DNA of 64,000 nt from Bacteroidota bacterium (GTDB lineage: Bacteria; Bacteroidota; Bacteroidia; Flavobacteriales; Weeksellaceae), in NCBI GenBank assembly GCA_018902795.1, contig JAHIQD010000002.1, positions 372,001-436,000 of the forward strand, in the 5' to 3' direction. Below the pieces are notes generated by a model. It made no database searches, was not told where the DNA came from, and saw only the letters and a program-made list of their open reading frames with translations. Below are positions 24,705 through 32,135 of the stretch, piece by piece. The first letter of the stretch is position 1. Each line of letters starts with the position of its first letter. Both the position numbers and the translations under genes were made by a program.

Positions 24705-24754
24705 CCGGAAGAAGACCCCAACTAAAAACACAAATCTTTATATTCTTCTTCCGG
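24705..24754. repeat. 10-bp perfect inverted repeat in the gap after the response regulator
   Basis: CCGGAAGAAG (24705-24714) and CTTCTTCCGG (24745-24754) enclose 30 bases, and outward sequence (GGAAG/CCTTC) extends the symmetry with small gaps. It lies in a 272-bp gene-free stretch; an additional small hairpin TTACGG/CCGTAA lies upstream near 24634. It could be a terminator stem or a regulator site. No T-run follows directly. Confidence 0.6.
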
Positions 24755-24821
24755 ACCTTCTATTAAATCTCTTATTATTTTTTAATTATTCTCTTCACCT
24801 GAGCAACCAAACACAAACAAA

Positions 24822-24847
24822 AAAAGCAACCGGTTTTGGTTGCTTTT
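24822..24847. terminator. Bidirectional terminator (yajC operon end)
   Basis: AAAAGCAACC (24822-24831) and GGTTGCTTTT (24838-24847) form a perfect 10-bp stem with a 6-base loop and A/T runs on both sides, 18 bases past the yajC stop. Confidence 0.85.
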
Positions 24848-24865
24848 CTGTTATATAAAGAATTA

Positions 24866-25195
24866 TTATTTCTTTTCTTCTACTGCTGTATCGGGAAATC
24901 TCTGTTGAGTAAACTCTCTTGAGATGGCTGCTTTTTCAAACTTCAGTTTTCCTGAAAGAGTTTCAATCACGACGCCGTCTTCCTGGATCTGAGCGATTCT
25001 TCCGTGCATTCCGGAAGTTGTTACTACTCTGCTTCCGACTTTCAGTGTTTCCTGAAAACTTTTTTCCTGTTTTGATTTTTTCATTTGAGGACGGATCATC
25101 AGAAAATAAAATCCAACGAACATTAAGCCCATCATAATCATGGTTGGCATCATCGAACCTTCCGGTCCTGCAGCCTGTAAAAATATTGCTATCAT
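24866..25195 (-). CDS. yajC: Preprotein translocase subunit YajC
   Basis: A 109-residue inner-membrane protein. One N-terminal helix (MIMMGLMFVGFYFLMIRPQMKK region) is followed by a cytoplasmic domain with FQETLKVGSRVVTTSGMHGRI, the YajC signature. YajC associates with SecDF and the Sec translocon. It is the last gene of the nusB-DUF1573-yajC unit, with a 20-base gap to its neighbour. SecDF is not in the window. Confidence 0.93.
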   Translation of the reverse strand: MIAIFLQAAGPEGSMMPTMIMMGLMFVGFYFLMIRPQMKKSKQEKSFQETLKVGSRVVTTSGMHGRIAQIQEDGVVIETLSGKLKFEKAAISREFTQQRFPDTAVEEKK

Positions 25196-25215
25196 AGTTA
25201 TTCTAAATTAAATAA

Positions 25216-25692
25216 TTAAGGTTGGATATCTGCAGAAAATGTAATCACAATAGGCGCTTTTTCAACGTTTGCATATACTTCCGCCTGTTTGTTAACCAAT
25301 CCGTCGAAATTGGACGAATCGAATTTCAAAGTAATTTTGCCTTTCTGTCCCGGAAGAATCGGGTCTTTTGTATAATCCGGCACTGTACATCCGCAACCTG
25401 GTTTTACCTGAGAAATAATTAAAGGATTTGTTCCTGTATTCGTTACTTCGTACACATGCTCCACGTGATCACCTTTTTTCAGTTTTCCGAATTCGAAATT
25501 AGATTCTGAAAGTGCAATAGTTGTTAAAGGTTTTGCCTGAGCTTCTTTTACCATTTCTTCTGGAGTAGCAACTGCAGGAGCCTCAACAGTGGTGTGTTCT
25601 TCGGTAACCAACTGATCTGCTTTCTGATCCTTCTTACATGCCACTAAACTTAACGCAGCAACAAGCGGTAATATTTTTACTAAATTTTTCAT
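25216..25692 (-). CDS. DUF1573 domain lipoprotein
   Basis: A 158-residue lipoprotein (lipobox LSLVAC, Cys at 19) with an acidic linker and a C-terminal immunoglobulin-like DUF1573 domain (about 62-158) showing EFGKLKKGDHVEHVYEVTNTG, the VKPGCGCTVPDYTK cysteine pair and PGQKGKITLKFDS. The domain resembles the MSP/ASH family of beta sandwiches. Function is unknown; it is common in Bacteroidota. It sits 14 bases after nusB and 20 before yajC, in one operon. Confidence 0.85.
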   Translation of the reverse strand: MKNLVKILPLVAALSLVACKKDQKADQLVTEEHTTVEAPAVATPEEMVKEAQAKPLTTIALSESNFEFGKLKKGDHVEHVYEVTNTGTNPLIISQVKPGCGCTVPDYTKDPILPGQKGKITLKFDSSNFDGLVNKQAEVYANVEKAPIVITFSADIQP

Positions 25693-25706
25693 AAATTTTT
25701 TCTTTA

Positions 25707-26612
25707 TTAATTTCTATTTAAATCTTTGGTGTATTTATCCAAAATCCCATTGATAAATATGTTAGAACGGTCCGTTGAAAAAACTTTGGAAATTTCGATA
25801 TACTCATTAATCACCACTCTGGCAGGGGTTAACGGAAAATAATCGAGTTCGCTGATTGCGGTGATGAGAATAATTTTATCCAGTAAAGAAACTCTTTCCA
25901 GATCCCAGTTTTCAAGTCTTTCTTCAAGTTTCTTTTCAGACTCTTCCCAATGGTTAAGTGTCTGTTTCAGCAATCTGCGCGCAAACTCTCTGTCGTCTTC
26001 ATCTTTAATCATTTTAATTAAAGTGTGACTTGGTTCGTCTTCTTTAAAAAACCCGATGGTTTTCTGAATCATTGAATTTGAAATGTGAAAATCATCAGCC
26101 CAGCTCATTTCTTTTGCTTCCAGATGGTCATGGAAATCTTCATTTTCCGCCACATATCTCAGGAATAATTTCCCGATAAATTTCTGGTCTTCTTCGAAAG
26201 AATAACCTTCTTCTTTCATGAAATCCTGATATCTTTTTCCGGCAGTCATTCGCTGGAAAGTCTTTACCAGTAAATCATCATGAAGTTCCCATTTCAACTC
26301 CTGATGTTTGGAGGTGAACGAAAGTCTTTCTACATTTTCCTCCAGCTTATTCAGCACCTGGTTGTTGATGAATTTCTGGTTAGGGTTCACGTTGTCATCA
26401 GTTTTGATATATTTATTCTTCCCGATTTCAATTTGCTTTTCCGCTAAATGCTTCAGCGCGACCAAAAAATTAAGCTGATAAATGTAAAGATGATATATTT
26501 TCTCGATTTCAGAAAACATATTTTTCTCTAAAATATCAAATTTTATAGGGTTTTGATAATAAGAATACACTGATTCTACAACTTTTTCACGGATTTGTCT
26601 TCTTCCTAACAT
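25707..26612 (-). CDS. nusB: Transcription antitermination factor NusB (long Bacteroidota form)
   Basis: A 301-residue protein. The C-terminal half (about 165-301) is the NusB fold with NHWEESEKKLEERLENWDLERVSLLDKIILITAISEL and a PARVVINEYIEISK core. The N-terminal half is an extension found in Bacteroidota members, starting MLGRRQIREKVVESVYSY, which itself resembles the first NusB helix. NusB with NusE (S10) binds boxA RNA and helps polymerase read through rRNA operons. First gene of a three-gene operon, preceded by a TATCTTTG box. Confidence 0.92.
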   Translation of the reverse strand: MLGRRQIREKVVESVYSYYQNPIKFDILEKNMFSEIEKIYHLYIYQLNFLVALKHLAEKQIEIGKNKYIKTDDNVNPNQKFINNQVLNKLEENVERLSFTSKHQELKWELHDDLLVKTFQRMTAGKRYQDFMKEEGYSFEEDQKFIGKLFLRYVAENEDFHDHLEAKEMSWADDFHISNSMIQKTIGFFKEDEPSHTLIKMIKDEDDREFARRLLKQTLNHWEESEKKLEERLENWDLERVSLLDKIILITAISELDYFPLTPARVVINEYIEISKVFSTDRSNIFINGILDKYTKDLNRN

Positions 26613-26634
26613 TTCAAAGAGCTTTTTATGCGTG

Positions 26635-26642
26635 CAAAGATA
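26635..26642 (-). promoter_or_regulatory. -7 box of the nusB operon
   Basis: The minus strand reads TATCTTTG, 22 bases before the nusB ATG. It is divergent from the box at 26718 that serves the ABC transporter. Confidence 0.55.
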
Positions 26643-26717
26643 GCAATTTTTTACAAACTCTTCCGGGCATATCGCTTTCTGGCTTAATAAAATACTTAAA
26701 ATCCGTTTTCAATTTAT

Positions 26718-26725
26718 TACTTTTG
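26718..26725 (+). promoter_or_regulatory. -7 box of the ABC transporter gene
   Basis: TACTTTTG, 45 bases before the ATG at 26771. It overlaps the alternative start at 26723, which is thereby unlikely. Confidence 0.5.
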
Positions 26726-26770
26726 CATCTGAAGTCACCATGGCTGAAAAACCAATGTAGAAAGCTCATT

Positions 26771-28447
26771 ATGAACGCACTTAAAACCTTAAATCCTTAT
26801 TTCTGGAAACACAGAATACTGTTGTTTTGGGGATTCTTGTTTATTATTGCCAGCAATTTTTTCAGTATTTACAAAGTTCAGTTTGTAGGAAAATCGGTGG
26901 ACGAAATCTCGAAAACCACCAATCTTGGTTTTAACAGACAGGTGCTCATTTATGTCGGAATTATCGTAGCTTCCTCTTTACTGACAGGGTTTTTCACTTT
27001 CATGATGCGGCAAACCATTATTGTTGCCTCCAGAAGAATAGAGTACGAACTGAAAAATAAAATCTACAACCATTATCAGGAATTATCTTTAACCGATTTC
27101 AAAAAAACCACCATTGGTGACCTCATGAACCGCCTTAGCGAAGATGTTGTTGCCGTAAGAATGTATCTGGGACCAGGTGTAATGTATGTCGTGAATCTTC
27201 TAATCCTCTTGATTATCACGAGCATTTATATGTTGAAAACAGATACCTCAATGACTATCTGGTCTCTTTTACCGCTTCCAATTCTTTCATTTGTTATTTA
27301 CAAAGTAAGTTCCATCATCAATCAGAAATCGAAAATAATGCAGAAAAGCCAGTCTGCCATTTCAACTTTTGTACAGGACAGTTTCTCCGGAATTCGGGTG
27401 GTGAAGTTTTTCGCAAAAGAAAAATACATTGAAAAAAATTACGGAATTAAAGTTAAAGATTATCAGGATAAAGCCCTCGATCTGGCAAAAACGGAAGCCT
27501 ATTTTTTTACCATCGTTCTCTTTGTCATTGGTTTGCTGAATGTTGTAATTCTTTTAATCGGCGGACAGAAATATCTGAACAACGAGCTTACAGTAGGGAA
27601 AATTGCCGATTTCTTTCTTTATATCAACATTTTAATCTGGCCCTTTTCAATGGTAGGCTGGGTAACTTCAGTGAATCAGAGAGCAGAAGCTTCCATGGCG
27701 AGAATTAATGAGTTTCTCGATATGAAAACCGATATCATCAATACCAATCATGAGATTTATCCCATTAAAGGTGATATCGAGTTCCGGAACGTTTCTTACG
27801 TATATCCGAATACCGGAATTAAAGCTCTCGACAATCTCAGTTTTACCATCGAAGCCGGGAAATCTCTCGCTATTATGGGAAAAACCGGAAGCGGAAAATC
27901 AACTATTGCCCTTTTACTCTGCCGTTTAATTGATCCCACTGAAGGCGAAATACTTATCGACGGAAAAAATCTTAAAGAACACAATTTAGAAAACTATCGG
28001 AAATTCATTGGTTATATTCCTCAGGAAAGTTTCCTGTTTTCTGATACAATTGAAAATAATATCGGCTTTGCTGTTGACAAGCCATCTTTAAAACTGGTGG
28101 AAGAATATGCGAAGAAGGCCGATGTTCACAAAAATATTGTAAAGTTTAAAGACCGGTACAAAACAATGGTTGGCGAAAGAGGTGTAATGCTTTCCGGCGG
28201 CCAGAAACAAAGAATATGTATCGCCAGAGCGCTGATCAAGGAACCTAAGATTCTCATCTTTGACGATTCACTTTCTGCATTGGATACCGAAACAGAAGAA
28301 AACATCCTTCAGAACATCGAAAACGAGATTCAGAAGAGCAGTTCCATCATTATTACCCATCGGGAAAGCAGCGCAAAACGTGCCGATAAAATACTGAATC
28401 TCACCGAAATAGAAAACCGTTTCCGCATCAAATTGAAGAATAGTTAA
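26771..28447 (+). CDS. ABC-type exporter, fused membrane and ATPase domains
   Basis: A 558-residue half-transporter of the MsbA/LmrA type. Six transmembrane helices occupy about 1-300. The ATPase domain (about 325-558) has GKTGSGKST (Walker A), IPQESFLFSD (Q-loop), MLSGGQKQR (signature), ILIFDDSLSALD (Walker B and D-loop) and IITHRESS (switch His). The residue after Walker B, usually the catalytic Glu, is Asp, as in less active sites of heterodimeric exporters, but no partner gene is adjacent. ATG 26771 starts the transporter proper, MNALKTLNPYFWKHR. Substrate unknown; lipids or drugs are typical. Confidence 0.9.
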   Translation: MNALKTLNPYFWKHRILLFWGFLFIIASNFFSIYKVQFVGKSVDEISKTTNLGFNRQVLIYVGIIVASSLLTGFFTFMMRQTIIVASRRIEYELKNKIYNHYQELSLTDFKKTTIGDLMNRLSEDVVAVRMYLGPGVMYVVNLLILLIITSIYMLKTDTSMTIWSLLPLPILSFVIYKVSSIINQKSKIMQKSQSAISTFVQDSFSGIRVVKFFAKEKYIEKNYGIKVKDYQDKALDLAKTEAYFFTIVLFVIGLLNVVILLIGGQKYLNNELTVGKIADFFLYINILIWPFSMVGWVTSVNQRAEASMARINEFLDMKTDIINTNHEIYPIKGDIEFRNVSYVYPNTGIKALDNLSFTIEAGKSLAIMGKTGSGKSTIALLLCRLIDPTEGEILIDGKNLKEHNLENYRKFIGYIPQESFLFSDTIENNIGFAVDKPSLKLVEEYAKKADVHKNIVKFKDRYKTMVGERGVMLSGGQKQRICIARALIKEPKILIFDDSLSALDTETEENILQNIENEIQKSSSIIITHRESSAKRADKILNLTEIENRFRIKLKNS

Positions 28448-28487
28448 TGATAATTCAATAATCTTATCAAAAAATTAAAAATATATT

Positions 28488-28516
28488 TTGCAATTAAAAG
28501 AAATCTTTTATATTTG
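28488..28516 (+). promoter_or_regulatory. Promoter of the DUF3276 gene
   Basis: TTG (28488-28490), an 18-base spacer and TATATTTG (28509-28516) match the Bacteroidota consensus; the ATG is at 28547. Confidence 0.8.
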
Positions 28517-28546
28517 TTATAATAAGATTTCAAAAAATATATACAA

Positions 28547-28882
28547 ATGAGTGATTACAAGGAACGCCACGAAAACGAAATTTTCACAAAGGTGTTGAAA
28601 GCAGGCAGAAGAACATATTTCTTTGATGTGCGGGAGACCAAAGCAGGAGATTATTATCTTACCATTACCGAAAGCAAAAAGAATTTTGGGGAAAACGGAG
28701 AAGCTACTTTTGAGAAGCATAAAATTTATCTTTATAAAGAAGATTTCAAGAGTTTCGAAGAAATGTTCAAAGAATCCACAGACTTTATCATCAACCAAAA
28801 AGGGGAAGATGTAATCTCTGAAAGACATGACAAAGACTTCAAAAGCCGCACATTTACGATAGAATCAGACGACGAAGTTTAA
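28547..28882 (+). CDS. DUF3276 family protein with PUR-alpha-like domain
   Basis: A 111-residue cytoplasmic protein. The core, FTKVLKAGRRTYFFDVRETKAGDYYLTITESK followed by a helix near 80, is the PUR repeat known from DUF3276 and from Pur-alpha, a single-stranded DNA/RNA-binding fold made of a beta sheet and one helix. The Borrelia homologue is a known nucleic-acid binder. The single repeat suggests it works as a dimer. It has a strong promoter and its own terminator, so it is monocistronic and probably well expressed. Its target is unknown. Confidence 0.85.
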   Translation: MSDYKERHENEIFTKVLKAGRRTYFFDVRETKAGDYYLTITESKKNFGENGEATFEKHKIYLYKEDFKSFEEMFKESTDFIINQKGEDVISERHDKDFKSRTFTIESDDEV

Positions 28883-28890
28883 ATAATATA

Positions 28891-28919
28891 AAAGCATTCA
28901 AAATTTGAATGCTTTTTTT
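28891..28919 (+). terminator. Terminator of the DUF3276 gene
   Basis: AAAGCATTCAAA (28891-28902) is mirrored by TTTGAATGCTTT (28904-28915), followed by more T residues, 8 bases past the stop. Confidence 0.85.
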
Positions 28920-28994
28920 GTTGGAACTGATACAACATTAATAAAAGTTCAAACAGCGGTTTCGCTTTATTCTTAAACTTTTTGCGATGATCAC

Positions 28995-29024
28995 AAAAAA
29001 AAACGCATTGATAATCAATGCGTT
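28995..29024 (-). terminator. tRNA-His terminator
   Basis: On the minus strand ACGCATTG and CAATGCGT pair around a 5-base loop and are followed by a run of nine T residues, shortly after the tRNA 3' end. Confidence 0.85.
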
Positions 29025-29032
29025 TTATAGTG

Positions 29033-29107
29033 GGTGAATGAGGGGTCTCGAACCCCCGACCTCCGGAACCACAATCCGGCGCTCTAACCAACTGAGCTAC
29101 AATCACC
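29033..29107 (-). tRNA. tRNA-His (anticodon GUG)
   Basis: The minus strand folds as a cloverleaf: an extra G at -1 (29107) opposite C73, acceptor arms GTGATTG and CATTCAC, D-stem GCTC/GAGC, anticodon loop TTGTGGT with GTG, and T-loop TTCGAGA. The G-1 residue is the histidine identity element. Acceptor position 5-68 is a T-T mismatch. The 3' CCA is not fully encoded. Confidence 0.93.
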
Positions 29108-29118
29108 GTTTGAGGTTG

Positions 29119-29147
29119 CAAATATAAAGCTTTTCGAGAAATTACAA
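29119..29147 (-). promoter_or_regulatory. tRNA-His promoter
   Basis: Minus strand: TTG (29147-29145), an 18-base spacer and TATATTTG (29126-29119), a full consensus. It overlaps the last codons of bshB1, so it is independent of that gene. Confidence 0.8.
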
Positions 29148-29864
29148 AATTATTCCGTCAAAATTTTTGAAAGCAAGCAATTTTTCTGTCGTAAAGCCTT
29201 CTGCGTAATCTACTCCGGAGAGTCTTCCCAAATCCTGAGCGCGGTAAGTTAAGCTTTCCAGGAAATCTTTTGTCGCAATTGGAGTCATTGGTTCTGTGGA
29301 GTTTGGGTCGTAAAACTGGGTTTTATAAGCGAGGCAGGCTTCTATCTTTTTCTCCATAAAATCAGAGACATCTACGACGAAATCCGGGGTAATGTTTTTC
29401 CACTGAATATAATTGAAAATATGTTTCGGACGCCAAGGTTTTTGGTTTTCACCTTCGGATACGGTTTCTATTTTTACCAATCCGGAAAGGAAGCATGCAT
29501 CAGAAACCAATTTAGAAGCTTTTGCATGATCAGGATGACGGTCTTCAATTGCGTTTGAAAATACAATTTCCGGTTGATACTTGCGGATCATTTTCACGAC
29601 CTGCATTTGATATTCTTCGGTATTGAGAAGGAAACCGTCTTTCATTTTCAGGTTTTCCCGTGCTGAAATTCCTAAAATTCTGGATGCTTCCGCGGCTTCT
29701 TCGGCTCTTGTGAAATTGGTTCCCCGGGTTCCGAGTTCGCCCTGCGTGAGATCGACAATAGCTAGCTTTTTTCCTTCAGAAATTAATTTGGCTAAAGTTC
29801 CGCCACAACCCAACTCTACGTCGTCTGGATGGGCTCCGATTGCTAAAACATCTACTTTTATCAT
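29142..29864 (-). CDS. bshB1: Bacillithiol biosynthesis deacetylase BshB1
   Basis: A 240-residue zinc-dependent deacetylase of the LmbE/PIG-L family that removes acetate from GlcNAc-malate, the second step of bacillithiol synthesis. IGAHPDDVELGCGGT (9-23) holds the zinc ligands and catalytic Asp, DLTQGELGTRG and SNAIEDRHPDHAKAS provide the remaining conserved residues. The C-terminal YRAQDLGRLSGVDYAEGF region matches BshB1. ATG 29864 starts the family N-terminus; the frame extends upstream to 29927 but has no similarity. The promoter box ends only 4 bases before this ATG. Confidence 0.94.
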   Translation of the reverse strand: MIKVDVLAIGAHPDDVELGCGGTLAKLISEGKKLAIVDLTQGELGTRGTNFTRAEEAAEASRILGISARENLKMKDGFLLNTEEYQMQVVKMIRKYQPEIVFSNAIEDRHPDHAKASKLVSDACFLSGLVKIETVSEGENQKPWRPKHIFNYIQWKNITPDFVVDVSDFMEKKIEACLAYKTQFYDPNSTEPMTPIATKDFLESLTYRAQDLGRLSGVDYAEGFTTEKLLAFKNFDGIIL

Positions 29865-29868
29865 GTTG

Positions 29869-29876
29869 CAAAGATA
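29869..29876 (-). promoter_or_regulatory. -7 box of bshB1, abutting the start codon
   Basis: The minus strand reads TATCTTTG, then CAAC, then the ATG at 29864. Transcription from it would start at or next to the ATG, giving a leaderless or near-leaderless mRNA. No -33 TTG was found. Confidence 0.5.
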
Positions 29877-29936
29877 CGAAAATTGGTTTTTTTGAAAATT
29901 ATAGGGATGTAAACTTCCGAAAGACACTTTCTGACC

Positions 29937-30029
29937 TTTTTAGCCCCGATTGCAGCGGCATCCTTTTACGAAACGAAGTGCAGTAAAAGATATAGCGGAA
30001 AGCGGGATCAGAATTTCGGAGAAGCTAAA
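29937..30029. repeat. Intergenic inverted-repeat element, copy 2
   Basis: It begins TTTTTAGCCCCGATTGCAGC and ends GAAGCTAAAA, so its ends are inverted. The interior has ATCCTTTTAC mirrored by GTAAAAGAT and CCCG mirrored by CGGG. Shared features with 5301-5379 are GCCCCG, the T-run, CGAAG, the A-run, GCGGA and G/A-rich tail. It fills the gap between bshB1 and the gene ending at 30050. Confidence 0.65.
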
Positions 30030-30049
30030 ACCCCTGTTGCTCCTAAGAA

Positions 30050-30727
30050 TTATTTCTGATACTGATAAACCGTGGTGAGAAACTCTGCGTAAGAACGCTC
30101 CAGCTTTGTGATATCGCCGGATTTCAAATTGATTCCTGCCGTTCCGTATGGATTTGAATTGACCGAAAACGCCGAAAACTGAAAATACTGAACAGGCTGG
30201 TTTTCCTGTGCTGAAAGTTTAATGGAAGAACCCAGCAGTTTCCTTGTGGAAACAGTATAAACTTCTCCGGGCGCGAGTTCTCTTTTGGTGTAAGTTCTTG
30301 GTTCGAAAACGATATTTTCCTTATTCAGGGCGATTGTCTGCTTTTTGTAAGGCGATGCAATGAGATAAACCGTGTTGTTTTCTTTCAGGAAATCATCCGG
30401 CGAAACATAATACAGATTCAGTTTATAATGCAGGCCATCAAATTTCTGCACCCCTCCGTCCACGGTTTCGAAAGGCTGGAAAGAAAATGCATTGGCTCCG
30501 ACTTCTTTGGCTTTTTTGTAAATCATCCCGAAAATTTTTGCATCGTCATCGGAAAATCCCTGCACTTCAATTTCTGCAAGGTATTCTGAGGTCACTGTTT
30601 CAGGATTTATTTTATACAAAATCCTGTCGGAATTGGCATGTGTTTTTACGACTTTATTGAGGATGACATTCTGGCCAAAACTCATCTGACCCAAAAATAT
30701 CATCAATATGAAAATTGATTTTTTCAT
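30050..30727 (-). CDS. Secreted protein of unknown function
   Basis: A 225-residue protein with a signal peptide (MKKSIFILMIFLGQMSFGQ). Two parts can be seen: an N-terminal alpha/beta stretch, VQGFSDDDAKIFGMIYKKAKEVGANAFSF, which looks like a small globular domain with a helix, and a strand-rich C-terminal half. No family is recognised. Its ATG overlaps the rfbD stop by 4 bases (ATGA), so it is co-translated with rfbD and the thioesterase. The frame can start 8 codons earlier at 30751, inside rfbD; 30727 gives the cleaner signal peptide. Confidence 0.6.
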   Translation of the reverse strand: MKKSIFILMIFLGQMSFGQNVILNKVVKTHANSDRILYKINPETVTSEYLAEIEVQGFSDDDAKIFGMIYKKAKEVGANAFSFQPFETVDGGVQKFDGLHYKLNLYYVSPDDFLKENNTVYLIASPYKKQTIALNKENIVFEPRTYTKRELAPGEVYTVSTRKLLGSSIKLSAQENQPVQYFQFSAFSVNSNPYGTAGINLKSGDITKLERSYAEFLTTVYQYQK

Positions 30728-31590
30728 TGTTTTTTTAAAATTTCTATGCATTCTTCAAGCGAATTTTCCCAGTGTTTAGGCTCTATTCCGTAGGTTTCTT
30801 CTATTTTATCCAAAGACATTGTGCTTCGTTTCGGTCTTTTTGCCGGTGTCGGAAACTGCTCTGTCGTAATGGCGTTGAGCTTTATTTTTGAATCTGAAAA
30901 TTCTGCAATTTTTTCGGCAAAGCCATACCAACTTGTTTCCGGATAATTTGAAAAATGGAAAACGCCGTAGGTTTTCGGTTCGGTTCCGATAATTTTCATT
31001 ACCGCTTCTGCCAAATCATTTGCGTTGGTGGGCTGCCCAAACTGATCGGACACAATTCCGAGTTCATCTTTTGAGGAAAATAAATTCAACATGGTTTTCA
31101 CGAAGTTTTTGTTGAATTCTGAATACAGCCAAGAAGTTCTGATCACCACTGTTTTTGGATTAAGACTGAGCGCCAGTTCTTCCCCTTTCAATTTTGAAGC
31201 TCCATAAACTCCCTGTGGGTTGGTGAAATTGTCTTCGGAATAAGAAATATAGGTGTCTCCATCGAAAACATAATCGGTTGAAATATGAATTAAAACCGTT
31301 TTGTTTTCCGCGCAGGCTTCAGCTAAATTAGCGACACCCTGTGCGTTGACGGCAAACGCTTTTTCGGATTCTGTCTCTGCTAAATCTACCGCGGTATAAG
31401 CCGAAGCGTTGATGCAGAAGTGTGGCTGAAAATCATAAAAGAAATCAGAAACTTTTTCTGCATCGGTGATATCAAGCGTTTCGGAATCTGTAAAATTAAA
31501 TTCAAAAAGGTTTTCAAATTCCGGAGCTAATTTTCTGAAACAGTTGCCTAGCTGTCCGTTTCCTCCGATGACCAATATTTTTTTTATCAT
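30724..31590 (-). CDS. rfbD: dTDP-4-dehydrorhamnose reductase
   Basis: A 288-residue extended SDR enzyme that makes dTDP-L-rhamnose, the last step of the pathway. VIGGNGQLGNCFR (7-19) binds NADPH. ISTDYVFDG and YGASKLKGE contain the catalytic Thr, Tyr and Lys (YxxxK). The central TSWLYSEFNKNFVKTM and the C-terminal AKRPKRSTMS match RmlD. The other rhamnose genes (rfbA/B/C) are not in the window. It overlaps both neighbours by 4 bases, so thioesterase, rfbD and the secreted protein form an operon. Confidence 0.9.
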   Translation of the reverse strand: MIKKILVIGGNGQLGNCFRKLAPEFENLFEFNFTDSETLDITDAEKVSDFFYDFQPHFCINASAYTAVDLAETESEKAFAVNAQGVANLAEACAENKTVLIHISTDYVFDGDTYISYSEDNFTNPQGVYGASKLKGEELALSLNPKTVVIRTSWLYSEFNKNFVKTMLNLFSSKDELGIVSDQFGQPTNANDLAEAVMKIIGTEPKTYGVFHFSNYPETSWYGFAEKIAEFSDSKIKLNAITTEQFPTPAKRPKRSTMSLDKIEETYGIEPKHWENSLEECIEILKKQ

Positions 31591-32075
31591 TTCGCTGCTG
31601 ATTTATTCTGTTTTCTAAAGTAAGCGACTCTGCTCTGGAAATCTTTCTCTTCTAAATTTACCAAAAATTTCTGAAAGAGTTCTTTTGTCTCTTCCGGATG
31701 CGATTCTGATTTGCGGGTTTTCATATTGAAATAAATCACAGTGAGCCAAAGGATACTGTGGATGGTTTTTCCGTCCTCACTTTTCATTAAAATCTCCACT
31801 TTTGACAGCCTGTCGCCCAGTTCAATGGTTTTACTTGAAATAAGTACTTTCGAATTATAACGCACTTCTTTCAGATAAGCAATCTCGTTCTGTACCGTAA
31901 CCCATGTACAGCCGGTTTTTCTGGTGAATTCTTCATAAGTGAAACCGTAACCGCTTTCCACGTGATCTTCCCGTGCATTGAGCATGTATTCGAGGTATTT
32001 CACATTGTTGAGATGACCGATAGGGTCGCAGTCGCTGAAACGTATTCTTGCTGAAGTTGAAAGTTCTTTTTCCAT
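31587..32075 (-). CDS. Acyl-CoA thioesterase (hotdog fold, 4HBT type)
   Basis: A 162-residue cytoplasmic hotdog-fold protein. IRFSDCDPIGHLNNVKYLEYM carries the Asp and His/Asn active-site segment of 4-hydroxybenzoyl-CoA-type thioesterases. Such enzymes hydrolyse acyl-CoA thioesters; the acyl chain is unknown. First gene of the unit ending at 30050. The ATG lies only 4 bases after a TAATTTTG box. Confidence 0.82.
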   Translation of the reverse strand: MEKELSTSARIRFSDCDPIGHLNNVKYLEYMLNAREDHVESGYGFTYEEFTRKTGCTWVTVQNEIAYLKEVRYNSKVLISSKTIELGDRLSKVEILMKSEDGKTIHSILWLTVIYFNMKTRKSESHPEETKELFQKFLVNLEEKDFQSRVAYFRKQNKSAAK

Positions 32076-32079
32076 GTTA

Positions 32080-32087
32080 CAAAATTA
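32080..32087 (-). promoter_or_regulatory. -7 box of the thioesterase operon, abutting the start codon
   Basis: The minus strand reads TAATTTTG, TAAC, then ATG at 32075. The arrangement is the same as at bshB1. It lies directly after the terminator of the upstream skp gene. Confidence 0.5.
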
Positions 32088-32116
32088 AAAAACCATCCCG
32101 GATTTCGGGATGGTTT
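32086..32116 (-). terminator. Terminator of the bamA-skp operon
   Basis: AAACCATCCCG and CGGGATGGTTT form a perfect 11-bp stem around GATTT, followed on the minus strand by a run of T residues, 20 bases past the skp stop at 32136. Confidence 0.9.
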
Positions 32117-32135
32117 GGGTTATAGAAATAAAATC

